Below the pieces are notes generated by a model. That model was not told the origin of the DNA and did no database searches. It worked only from the letters and a program-made list of their open reading frames with translations. Both the position numbers and the translations under genes were made by a program. A stretch of 64,000 bases of DNA from Rhynchopus sp. YZ270_cl-10 (Eukaryota > Euglenozoa > Diplonemea > Diplonemida > Diplonemidae): contig OZ037870.1 in the NCBI GenBank assembly GCA_964035575.1, positions 434,001 to 498,000 of the forward strand, in the 5' to 3' direction. Shown in pieces: positions 50,540-60,500 of the stretch; the stretch's first letter is position 1; each line of letters starts with the position of its first letter.

Positions 50540-53500
50540 TTCAACGCGTCGTTTTCACCGCGTCGTTTTCAACGCGTCGTTTTCAACGCGTCGTTTTCAA
50601 CGCGCCGTTTTCAACGCGTCGTTTTCAACGCGTCGTTATCAACTCGCCGTTATTAACGCGTCGTTTTCAACGCGTCGTTATCAACGCGTCGTTTTCAACG
50701 CGTCGTTTTCAACGCGCCGTTATCAACGCGTTGTTTTCAACGCGTCGTTATCAACGCGTCGTTTTCAACGTGTCGTTTTCAACGCGCCGTTATCAACGCG
50801 TCGTTTTCAACGCGTCGTTTTCAACGCGTCGTTTTCAACGCGTCGTTTTCAACGCGCCGTTTTCAACGCGCCGTTTTCAACGCGCCGTTTTCAACGAGTC
50901 GTTATCAACGCGTCGTTATCAACGCGCCGTTATCAACGCGTCGTTATCAACGCGTCGTTTTCAACGCGTCGTTTTCAACGCGTCGTTATCAACGCGTCGT
51001 TTTCAACGCGTCGTTTTCAACGCGCCGTTTTCAACGCGTCGTTTTCAACGCGTTGTTTTCAACGCGTCGTTATCAACGCGTCGTTTTCAACGTGTCGTTT
51101 TCAACGCGCCGTTATCAACGCGTCGTTTTCAACGCGTCGTTATCAACGCGTCGTTTTCAACGCGTCGTTTTCAACGCGTCGTTTTCAACGCGCCGTTTTC
51201 AACGCGTCGTTTTCAACGCGTTGTTTTCAACGCGTCGTTATCAACGCGTCGTTTTCAACGTGTCGTTTTCAACGCGCCGTTATCAACGCGTCGTTTTCAA
51301 CGCGCCGTTTTCAACGCGTCGTTTTCAACGCGCCGTTTTCAACGCGCCGTTTTCAACGCGCCGTTTTCAACGAGTCGTTATCAACGCGTCGTTATCAACG
51401 CGCCGTTATCAACGCGTCGTTATCAACGCGTCGTTTTCAACGCGTCGTTTTCAACGCGTCGTTATCAACGCGTCGTTTTCAACGCGCCGTTATCAACGCG
51501 TCGTTTTCAACGCGCCGTTTTCAACGCGTCGTTTTCAACGCGTCGTTTTCAACGCGTCGTTTTCAACGCGTCGTTATCAACGCGCCCTTATCAACGCGTT
51601 GTTTTCAACGCGCCGTTTTCAACGCGTCGTTTTCAACGCGTCGTTATCAACGCGTCGTTTTCAACGCGTCGTTTTCAACGCGTCGTTTTCAACGCGTCGT
51701 TTTCAACGCGTCGTTTTCAACGCGTCGTTTTCAACGCGTCGTTATCAACGCGTCGTTATCAACGCGCCCTTATCAACGCGTTGTTTTCAACGCGCCGTTT
51801 TCAACGCGTCGTTTTCAACGCGTCGTTATCAACGCGTCGTTTTCAACGCGTCGTTTTCAACGCGTCGTTTTCAACGCGTCGTTTTCAACGCGTCGTTTTC
51901 AACGCGTCGTTTTCAACGCGTCGTTTTCAACGCGTCGTTATCAACGCGCCCTTATCAACGCGTTGTTTTCAACGCGCCGTTTTCAACGCGTCGTTTTCAA
52001 CGCGTCGTTATCAACGCGTCGTTTTCAACGCGTCGTTTTCAACGCGTCGTTTTCAACGCGTCGTTTTCAACGCGTCGTTTTCAACGCGTCGTTTTCAACG
52101 CGTCGTTATCAACGCGTCGTTATTAACGCGTCGTTTTCAACGCGTCGTTTTCAACGCGTCGTTTTCAACGCGTCGTTATCAACGCGCCGTTATCAACGCG
52201 TCGTTTTCAACGCGTCGTTTTCAACGCGTCGTTTTCAACGCGTCGTTTTCAACGCGTCGTTTTCAACGCGTCGTTATCAACGCGTTGTTATCAACGCGTC
52301 GTTTTCAACGCGTCGTTTTCAACGCGTCGTTATCAACGCGTCGTTCTCAACGCGTCGTTTTCAACGCGTCGTTTTCAACGCGTCGTTTTCAACGCGCCGT
52401 TTTCAACGCGTCGTTTTCAACGCGCCGTTATCAACGCGTCGTTTTCAACGCGTCGTTATCAACGCGCCGTTATCAACGCGTTGTTTTCAACGCGCCGTTT
52501 TCAACGCGTCGTTTTCAACGCGTCGTTATCAACGCGTCGTTTTCAACGCGTCGTTTTCAACGCGTCGTTTTCAACGCGTCGTTATCAACGCGTCGTTTTC
52601 AACGCGTCGTTTTCAACGCGTCGTTATCAACGCGTCGTTTTCAACGCGTCGTTTTCAACGCGTCGTTATCAACGCGCCGTTATCAACGCGTTGTTTTCAA
52701 CGCGCCGTTTTCAACGCGTCGTTTTCAACGCGTCGTTATCAACGCGTCGTTATCAACGCGTCGTTTTCAACGCGTCGTTTTCAACGCGTCGTTTTCAACG
52801 CGTCGTTTTCAACGCGTCGTTTTCAACGCGCCGTTTTCAACGCGCCGTTTTCAACGCGTCGTTTTCAACGCGTCGTTATCAACGCGTCGTTATTAACGCG
52901 TCGTTTTCAACGCGTCGTTTTCAACGCGTCGTTTTCAACGCGTCGTTTTCAACGCGTCGTTATCAACGCGCCGTTATCAACGCGTCGTTTTCAACGCGTC
53001 GTTTTCAACGCGTCGTTATCAACGCGTCGTTCTCAACGCGTCGTTTTCAACGCGTCGTTTTCAACGCGTCGTTATCAACGCGTCGTTATCAACGCGTCGT
53101 TTTCAACGCGTCGTTATCAACGCGTCGTTTTCAACGCGTCGTTTTCAACGCGTCGTTTTCAACGCGCCGTTTTCAACGCGTCGTTTTCAACGCGCCGTTA
53201 TCAACGCGCCGTTATCAACGCGTCGTTTTCAACGCGTCGTTTTCAACGCGTCGTTATCAACGCGCCGTTATCAACGCGTCGTTTTCAACGCGTCGTTTTC
53301 AACGCGTCGTTATCAACGCGTCGTTATCAACGCGTCGTTTTCAACGCGTCGTTTTCAACGCGCCGTTTTCAACGCGTCGTTTTCAACGCGCCGTTATCAA
53401 CGCGCCGTTATCAACGCGTCGTTTTCAACGCGTCGTTTTCAACGCGTCGTTATCAACGCGCCGTTATCAACGCGTCGTTTTCAACGCGTCGTTATCAACG

Positions 53501-54064
53501 CGTCGTTCTCAACGCGTCGTTTTCAACGCGTCGTTTTCAACGCGTCGTTATCAACGCGTCGTTATCAACGCGTCGTTTTCAACGCGTCGTTATCAACGCG
53601 TCGTTTTCAACGCGTCGTTTTCAACGCGTCGTTTTCAACGCGCCGTTTTCAACGCGTCGTTTTCAACGCGTCGTTTTCAACGCGCCGTTTTCAACGCGTC
53701 GTTATCAACGCGTCGTTATCAACGCGTCGTTTTCAACGCGTCGTTTTCAACGCGTCGTTATCAACGCGTCGTTTTCAACGCGCCGTTATCAACGCGTCGT
53801 TTTCAACGCGTCGTTATCAACGCGCCGTTATCAACGCGTTGTTTTCAACGCGCCGTTTTCAACGCGTCGTTATCAACGCGCCGTTATTAACGCGTCGTTA
53901 TCAACGCGTCGTTTTCAACGCGTCGTTTTCACCGCGTCGTTATCAACGCGCCGTTTTCAACGCGTCGTTATCAACGCGCCGTTATCAACGCGCCGTTTTC
54001 AACGCGTCGTTTTCAACGCGTTGTTTTCAACGCGTCGTTATCAACGCGCCGTTATCAACGCGTC
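50540..54064 (+). repeat. 14-bp satellite array 2, about 252 units, with higher-order repeats
   Basis: Same unit as array 1. Rare variants recur at exact multiples of 14. The GCGCCCTT variant is at 51581, 51763 and 51945 (period 182, 13 units). The ACGTGTCG variant is at 50769, 51091 and 51259 (322 and 168, 23 and 12 units). The plus strand is open from 50421 to 54110, most likely incidentally. Confidence 0.97.
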
Positions 54065-54111
54065 ATACACCATCACCACAGACTTTTTGCTATTTCCTAA
54101 ACACTTTTGAG

Positions 54112-54762
54112 ATGTCGGAAGAATTCTGCGCATGCTGCATTGCGACGAAGACGTGCGTCCCTCAGTGCCCTGGTAACGAGGCGTGGACGCAAATGGCAGA
54201 CACGATCACCCCTGTGTCGGAGTGTCAGCTCCGCAAAGGTGATTGGGTGGTGCACGAGTGGCGTTGCTACGAGACGGGGATTATTGTGACCTACGAAGGT
54301 AGGATCACCCATCGCGCCTCCGATGGGAACCTGGATGTGGTGTATTTGCGCGGCGTCGGGGGGGAAACTGTGCGCACGAAGATCCCCATGAAAAAGGAAT
54401 GGGGGGAAACGAGGATGCTGTGGGTGCGTGAGGACCTCAAGACTGGTGCGGCTGGAAAGCGGAAGGCCCCCCCTGAGTCCGTCATTGAGCGCGGCCCGCC
54501 TGTAGGCAACTCCAACAAGAGACCCAAAGGACCGTCTGATAAGGTGGTGGCAGCGAAGTCTTCATCGAAGAGGAAGCAGTCTACGACGACTACGACGAAG
54601 CTAAACGCTGCGGACCGTGCGAGTAGCGCTTCGGGCAGTGAAGACAGCGACGCTGCTGGCAGCAAGACACAGCCGGAGGAGCGCGTGACGAAGAGAAGAA
54701 GAATCAAGGCGGAGGCAAAAAGGGACACGAACGAGTACAAAGATTGGAGTGGTCATCTGCAG
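54112..54762 (+). CDS. Uncharacterised nuclear-type protein at the satellite border, interrupted by a TIR element
   Basis: ATG 54112 lies 47 bases after the last 14-bp unit. Residues 1-110 start with paired cysteines (CACC...C...C) and a compact beta-rich region (KGDWVVHEW, TGIIVTYEGRI, LDVVYLRGVGGETV, MLWVRED) like an SH3/Tudor-type barrel. Residues 110-205 are Ser/Thr/Lys/Pro-rich and disordered, with a nuclear signal KRRRIKAEAK. At 54763 the frame runs into the tip of a TIR element and stays open, with element-derived residues, to a stop at 55348. Coding-like sequence (RLASADAITKRTGKATTRHR...) resumes after the elements at about 55926. It is the only plus-strand gene candidate of any size. 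Function unknown; a chromatin role is only suggested by composition. Confidence 0.5.
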
Positions 54763-55507
54763 CAGTGCTACCAGCGCTACAAGGTGCCAATTGTAGCGCT
54801 ACAAAACGCCATTTTCGAGGGTACCCGCTACAACTACTGTAGTTGTAGCTTTGTAGCGCGCTTTTGGCTGGGGAGTTTACGTGGGCGCTACAACGTTGTA
54901 GCGCGCTACAAACCAGTTGTAGCGCGCTACAAACCGGGTTGTAGCGCGCTACAAGCCACTTGTAGCGCGCTACAAAAAAAAAAAAAAAATTTTTTTTCGA
55001 CATCACAAAATTTTTTCTGGGAAAAATTTTTTTTTTTTTTGGACCTGTGTGGGACCAAATATGCAAATAAAGGCACTTACGAGCAGTTTAGAGCATCTAG
55101 AGTTTATTCCCCGGTCATTTTGTGTACACAAGCCCATTTTGTATGGGCCAGCACCTTAGCAAAAAATCGAAAAATCGGAAAAAAAAAATTTTTTTTTCCG
55201 CCAAAATTTCGCCCCCTAACTTGGGTCTTCGGGCACCGAAAAGTGCAAAAAAACGCAAAAATCGGGTGTTTTGACCATCTGTGGTTACATAAAACACACT
55301 TCTGTGTACAAGCCTACACCAATACAGTGGTTATACAAGGCGATTTTTGACGAAAAAAAATATTTTTTTTTCGCCCAAAATTTGCCGTGGTACCTCATAA
55401 AATGGCCCGAAGAATCCAATGAAAACCTCAGATTGGGCAAATTATGAAAAAAATTTTCAAGTCAAATTTTCAGCCAAAATACGGTCATTTTGGTCATACC
55501 CTAAGAT
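54763..55507. mobile_element. TIR-element sequence, GTAGCGCGCTAC subtype
   Basis: Starts CAGTGCTACCAGCGCTACAA, a hAT-like tip, followed by six or more GTAGCGCGCTAC palindromes up to 54975. Then come A/T runs (TTTTTTTCGACATCACAAA) and the 140-base block shared in inverted form with 48343-48486. No matching right end lies before 55508; the best match to its tip is inside the 241-bp satellite beyond the gap. Confidence 0.6.
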
Positions 55508-55915
55508 CAGTGCTACCAACGCGACAAGAGATTCTAGTCGCGCGACAAAGTGCCACTTGTCGCGCTGTCGCGCCCAAAAAAAATTTTTTTTTTCGACATC
55601 ACAAAAATTTTCACCAAAAAAAAAAAATTTTTTTTTTTTTGGGTGTGGGCGATTTTGGAAAAAAAAATCCAAAAAAAAAAATCCAAAAAAAACCATCGCA
55701 GACGGTACAGTAGCGACGTAAGCAAAAGCCATCATTTTTTGACCAAAATTTTGCTAAGTACCCGGAAAAAACGCGATTTTTTCTAACAAAAAAAAAAAAA
55801 AAAGTGTCTCAAAATGGAAAAAAAAATTTTTCGATTTTTGCGACAACTCATTTTGTCGCGCTGTCGCGGGTGGTTTGTCGCGTGTCGCGCGCGACTTGTC
55901 GCGTTGGTAGCACTG
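55508..55915. mobile_element. Miniature hAT-like element, GTCGCGCGAC subtype, 7-bp target duplication
   Basis: 408 bp, with ends CAGTGCTACCAACGCGACAA and its complement, flanked by CTAAGAT at 55501-55507 and 55916-55922. Subterminal regions repeat GTCGCG motifs. The interior shares CGACATCACAAA and GTGTCTCAAAAT with neighbouring elements. No ORF. hAT elements usually make 8-bp duplications; 7 clear bases are seen here. Confidence 0.85.
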
Positions 55916-55922
55916 CTAAGAT

Positions 55923-56040
55923 AAGCGCTTGGCGAGTGCTGATGCCATCACGAAACGTACGGGCAAGGCGACCACCCGCCATAGGGTCGACCAGGACAAG
56001 ACCTACATCAACCATCGTCGACCACTCCCTCCCAAGGTGA
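55923..56040 (+). other. Coding-like remnant downstream of the TIR elements
   Basis: An open plus-strand frame gives KRLASADAITKRTGKATTRH, then RVDQDKTYINHRRPLPPK and GTGACT, a possible donor. It is basic like the C-terminus of the 54112 gene and may be its continuation beyond the insertions. Confidence 0.3.
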
Positions 56041-56072
56041 CTGCTCTACCAAGTTGTCAAGCAGGGATGCTG

Positions 56073-56862
56073 ACCATCTTACCATTGTACCATTGTACCA
56101 TCTCACCATCTCACCATCTCACCATCTTACCATCATAACATCATAACATCATAACATCATAACATCATAACATCATAACATCATAACATCATAACATCAT
56201 AACATCATAACATCATAACATCATAACATCATAACATCATAACATCATAACATCATAACATCATAACATCATAACATCATAACATCATAACATCATAACA
56301 TCATAACATCATAACATCATAACATCATAACACCATAACATCATAACATCATAACATCATAACATCATAACATCATAACATCATAACATCATAACATCAT
56401 AACATCATAACATCATAACATCATAACATCATAACATCATAACATCATAACATCATAACATCATAACATCATAACATCATAACATCATAACATCATAACA
56501 TCATAACATCATAACATCATAACATCATAACATCATAACATCATAACATCATAACATCATAACATCATAACATCATAACATCATAACATCATAACATCAT
56601 AACATCATAACATCATAACATCATAACATCATAACACCATAACATCATAACATCATAACATCATAACATCATAACATCATAACATCATAACATCATAACA
56701 TCATAACATCATAACATCATAACATCATAACATCATAACATCATAACATCATAACATCATAACATCATAACATCATAACATCATAACATCATAACATCAT
56801 AACATCATAACATCATAACATCATAACATCATAACATCATAACATCATAACATCGTACCATG
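56073..56862 (+). repeat. 8-bp tandem array (AACATCAT), about 98 units
   Basis: The centre is nearly uniform, with two ACACCAT-type variants about 304 bases apart. The left edge passes stepwise through ACCATTGT, ACCATCTC, ACCATCTT and ACCATCAT before becoming AACATCAT. The right edge ends AACATCGTACCATGG. Confidence 0.95.
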
Positions 56863-57190
56863 GGGCGCGCAGTCGAGTGTCTACCTTGGTACAAGGCACC
56901 AGCATCCCCATTTGCGTCACGGAGATAAAGAGTGCCTACTCACTTCCTAGGAGACGCACTATGAGCGTACACCACGACAACAACACAGAGCGAGAGTCCT
57001 CACTCCTCCACCTCCTCGACCACCCCCAACCCGGACGAACGTGCCGAAGTTGTACGAACGCGCCGAAGGCGGAAGTACTCGCGGAAGGCGGACGAGCGAG
57101 CCAAATCCAGACGAGCGAGCAAAGTGCAGACGAGCGTGCCTCACAAAGCACACCATCTCCGGTCTGACGGAGAACTTCCAGCCTCTCAGC
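56863..57190. other. GC-rich unique stretch before the gap
   Basis: Contains short imperfect repeats around GACGAGCG and GCCGAAGG (57036-57140). An open plus-strand frame from 56877 has no recognised family. Too little is left to name it. Confidence 0.35.
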
Positions 57191-57310
57191 CCAGGGAAAA
57201 ACCCTGGCCACCGGAGGGCCCTAACGGCCCGACGAGGAGGCGCCCCATAGGGCGCTGGGGCCAAGGGACTTAAGTCGCCCTAACGGCGACTTAAGTCCCT
57301 TGGCCCCAGC
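57191..57310. repeat. Cluster of four consecutive hairpins at the edge of the gap
   Basis: CCAGGG-AAAAA-CCCTGG (57191-57207); GGGCC-CTAAC-GGCCC (57216-57230); GCGCCC-CATA-GGGCGC (57240-57255); and a perfect 26-bp stem with the loop CTAAC (57254-57310; its arms begin GCTGGGGCCAAGGG). Two hairpins share the loop CTAAC. Confidence 0.9.
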
Positions 57311-57313
57311 GAC

Positions 57314-57513
57314 NNNNNNNNNNNNNNNNNNNNNNNNNNNNNNNNNNNNNNNNNNNNNNNNNNNNNNNNNNNNNNNNNNNNNNNNNNNNNNNNNNNNNNN
57401 NNNNNNNNNNNNNNNNNNNNNNNNNNNNNNNNNNNNNNNNNNNNNNNNNNNNNNNNNNNNNNNNNNNNNNNNNNNNNNNNNNNNNNNNNNNNNNNNNNNN
57501 NNNNNNNNNNNNN
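57314..57513. other. Assembly gap (200 N)
   Basis: A run of exactly 200 N, probably a placeholder of unknown true size, between the hairpin cluster and the 241-bp satellite. Confidence 0.99.
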
Positions 57514-60500
57514 AGTTGGAAAAAAGTGTCTCAAAATAGACATCTATTTTTTGGCGTTTTTTGCTACAGCGCTACCAGTAGCGCTGTAGCGCGCTACTTG
57601 TAGCGTGTAGCGCGATACTTGTAGCGCTGGTAGCATTGGTATTTAAACCCACATATTTGCTGGGTAAACGTCCCGAGGCCACAGCGACCGTGGAAGGGGC
57701 TAGCTTTTGATGACCAAAATTTCGCTAAGTGCCCGAAAAATCCCTAAGGAAAAAGTTGGAAAAAAAGTGTCTCAAAATAGACATCTATTTTTTGGCGTTT
57801 TTTGCTACAGCGCTACCAGTAGCGCTGTAGCGCGCTACTTGTAGCGTGTAGCGCGATACTTGTAGCGCTGGTAGCATTGGTATTTAAACCCACATATTTG
57901 CTGGGTAAACGTCCCGAGGCCACAGCGACCGTGGAAGGGGCTAGCTTTTGATGACCAAAATTTCGCTAAGTGCCCGAAAAATCCCTAAGGAAAAAGTTGG
58001 AAAAAAAGTGTCTCAAAATAGACATCTATTTTTTGGCGTTTTTTGCTACAGCGCTACCAGTAGCGCTGTAGCGCGCTACTTGTAGCGTTGTAGCGCGATA
58101 CTTGTAGCGCTGGTAGCATTGGTATTTAAACCCACATATTTGCTGGGTAAACGTCCCGAGGCCACAGCGACCGTGGAAGGGGCTAGCTTTTGATGACCAA
58201 AATTTCGCTAAGTGCCCGAAAAATCCCTAAGGAAAAAGTTGGAAAAAAGTGTCTCAAAATAGACATCTATTTTTTGGCGTTTTTTGCTACAGCGCTACCA
58301 GTAGCGCTGTAGCGCGCTACTTGTAGCGTGTAGCGCGATACTTGTAGCGCTGGTAGCATTGGTATTTAAACCCACATATTTGCTGGGTAAACGTCCCGAG
58401 GCCACAGCGACCGTGGAAGGGGCTAGCTTTTGATGACCAAAATTTCGCTAAGTGCCCGAAAAATCCCTAAGGAAAAAGTTGGAAAAAAAGTGTCTCAAAA
58501 TAGACATCTATTTTTTGGCGTTTTTTGCTACAGCGCTACCAGTAGCGCTGTAGCGCGCTACTTGTAGCGTGTAGCGCGATACTTGTAGCGCTGGTAGCAT
58601 TGGTATTTAAACCCACATATTTGCTGGGTAAACGTCCCGAGGCCACAGCGACCGTGGAAGGGGCTAGCTTTTGATGACCAAAATTTCGCTAAGTGCCCGA
58701 AAAATCCCTAAGGAAAAAGTTGGAAAAAAAGTGTCTCAAAATAGACATCTATTTTTTGGCGTTTTTTGCTACAGCGCTACCAGTAGCGCTGTAGCGCGCT
58801 ACTTGTAGCGTGTAGCGCGATACTTGTAGCGCTGGTAGCATTGGTATTTAAACCCACATATTTGCTGGGTAAACGTCCCGAGGCCACAGCGACCGTGGAA
58901 GGGGCTAGCTTTTGATGACCAAAATTTCGCTAAGTGCCCGAAAAATCCCTAAGGAAAAAGTTGGAAAAAAAGTGTCTCAAAATAGACATCTATTTTTTGG
59001 CGTTTTTTGCTACAGCGCTACCAGTAGCGCTGTAGCGCGCTACTTGTAGCGTGTAGCGCGATACTTGTAGCGCTGGTAGCATTGGTATTTAAACCCACAT
59101 ATTTGCTGGGTAAACGTCCCGAGGCCACAGCGACCGTGGAAGGGGCTAGCTTTTGATGACCAAAATTTCGCTAAGTGCCCGAAAAATCCCTAAGGAAAAA
59201 GTTGGAAAAAAAGTGTCTCAAAATAGACATCTATTTTTTGGCGTTTTTTGCTACAGCGCTACCAGTAGCGCTGTAGCGCGCTACTTGTAGCGTGTAGCGC
59301 GATACTTGTAGCGCTGGTAGCATTGGTATTTAAACCCACATATTTGCTGGGTAAACGTCCCGAGGCCACAGCGACCGTGGAAGGGGCTAGCTTTTGATGA
59401 CCAAAATTTCGCTAAGTGCCCGAAAAATCCCTAAGGAAAAAGTTGGAAAAAAAGTGTCTCAAAATAGACATCTATTTTTTGGCGTTTTTTGCTACAGCGC
59501 TACCAGTAGCGCTGTAGCGCGCTACTTGTAGCGTGTAGCGCGATACTTGTAGCGCTGGTAGCATTGGTATTTAAACCCACATATTTGCTGGGTAAACGTC
59601 CCGAGGCCACAGCGACCGTGGAAGGGGCTAGCTTTTGATGACCAAAATTTCGCTAAGTGCCCGAAAAATCCCTAAGGAAAAAGTTGGAAAAAAAGTGTCT
59701 CAAAATAGACATCTATTTTTTGGCGTTTTTTGCTACAGCGCTACCAGTAGCGCTGTAGCGCGCTACTTGTAGCGTGTAGCGCGATACTTGTAGCGCTGGT
59801 AGCATTGGTATTTAAACCCACATATTTGCTGGGTAAACGTCCCGAGGCCACAGCGACCGTGGAAGGGGCTAGCTTTTGATGACCAAAATTTCGCTAAGTG
59901 CCCGAAAAATCCCTAAGGAAAAAGTTGGAAAAAAAGTGTCTCAAAATAGACATCTATTTTTTGGCGTTTTTTGCTACAGCGCTACCAGTAGCGCTGTAGC
60001 GCGCTACTTGTAGCGTGTAGCGCGATACTTGTAGCGCTGGTAGCATTGGTATTTAAACCCACATATTTGCTGGGTAAACGTCCCGAGGCCACAGCGACCG
60101 TGGAAGGGGCTAGCTTTTGATGACCAAAATTTCGCTAAGTGCCCGAAAAATCCCTAAGGAAAAAGTTGGAAAAAAAGTGTCTCAAAATAGACATCTATTT
60201 TTTGGCGTTTTTTGCTACAGCGCTACCAGTAGCGCTGTAGCGCGCTACTTGTAGCGTGTAGCGCGATACTTGTAGCGCTGGTAGCATTGGTATTTAAACC
60301 CACATATTTGCTGGGTAAACGTCCCGAGGCCACAGCGACCGTGGAAGGGGCTAGCTTTTGATGACCAAAATTTCGCTAAGTGCCCGAAAAATCCCTAAGG
60401 AAAAAGTTGGAAAAAAAGTGTCTCAAAATAGACATCTATTTTTTGGCGTTTTTTGCTACAGCGCTACCAGTAGCGCTGTAGCGCGCTACTTGTAGCGTGT

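Noticed and set aside
48574-54064. CRISPR array
   Set aside because: Units of 14 bases follow each other without spacers, and the setting is eukaryotic.
50421-54110. 1229-codon open frame as a structural repeat protein gene
   Set aside because: The repeat unit has no forward stop codon in any frame, so long frames are automatic. No distinct start or end domain is present.
54763-55915. One single element from 54763 to 55915
   Set aside because: The two tips belong to different subtypes (CGCTACAA against CGCGACAA), the flanks do not match, and CTAAGAT duplications define a separate insertion at 55508-55915.
56073-56862. Telomeric repeat
   Set aside because: The unit AACATCAT is not a G-rich telomere type and the array is followed by non-telomeric unique sequence and satellites.
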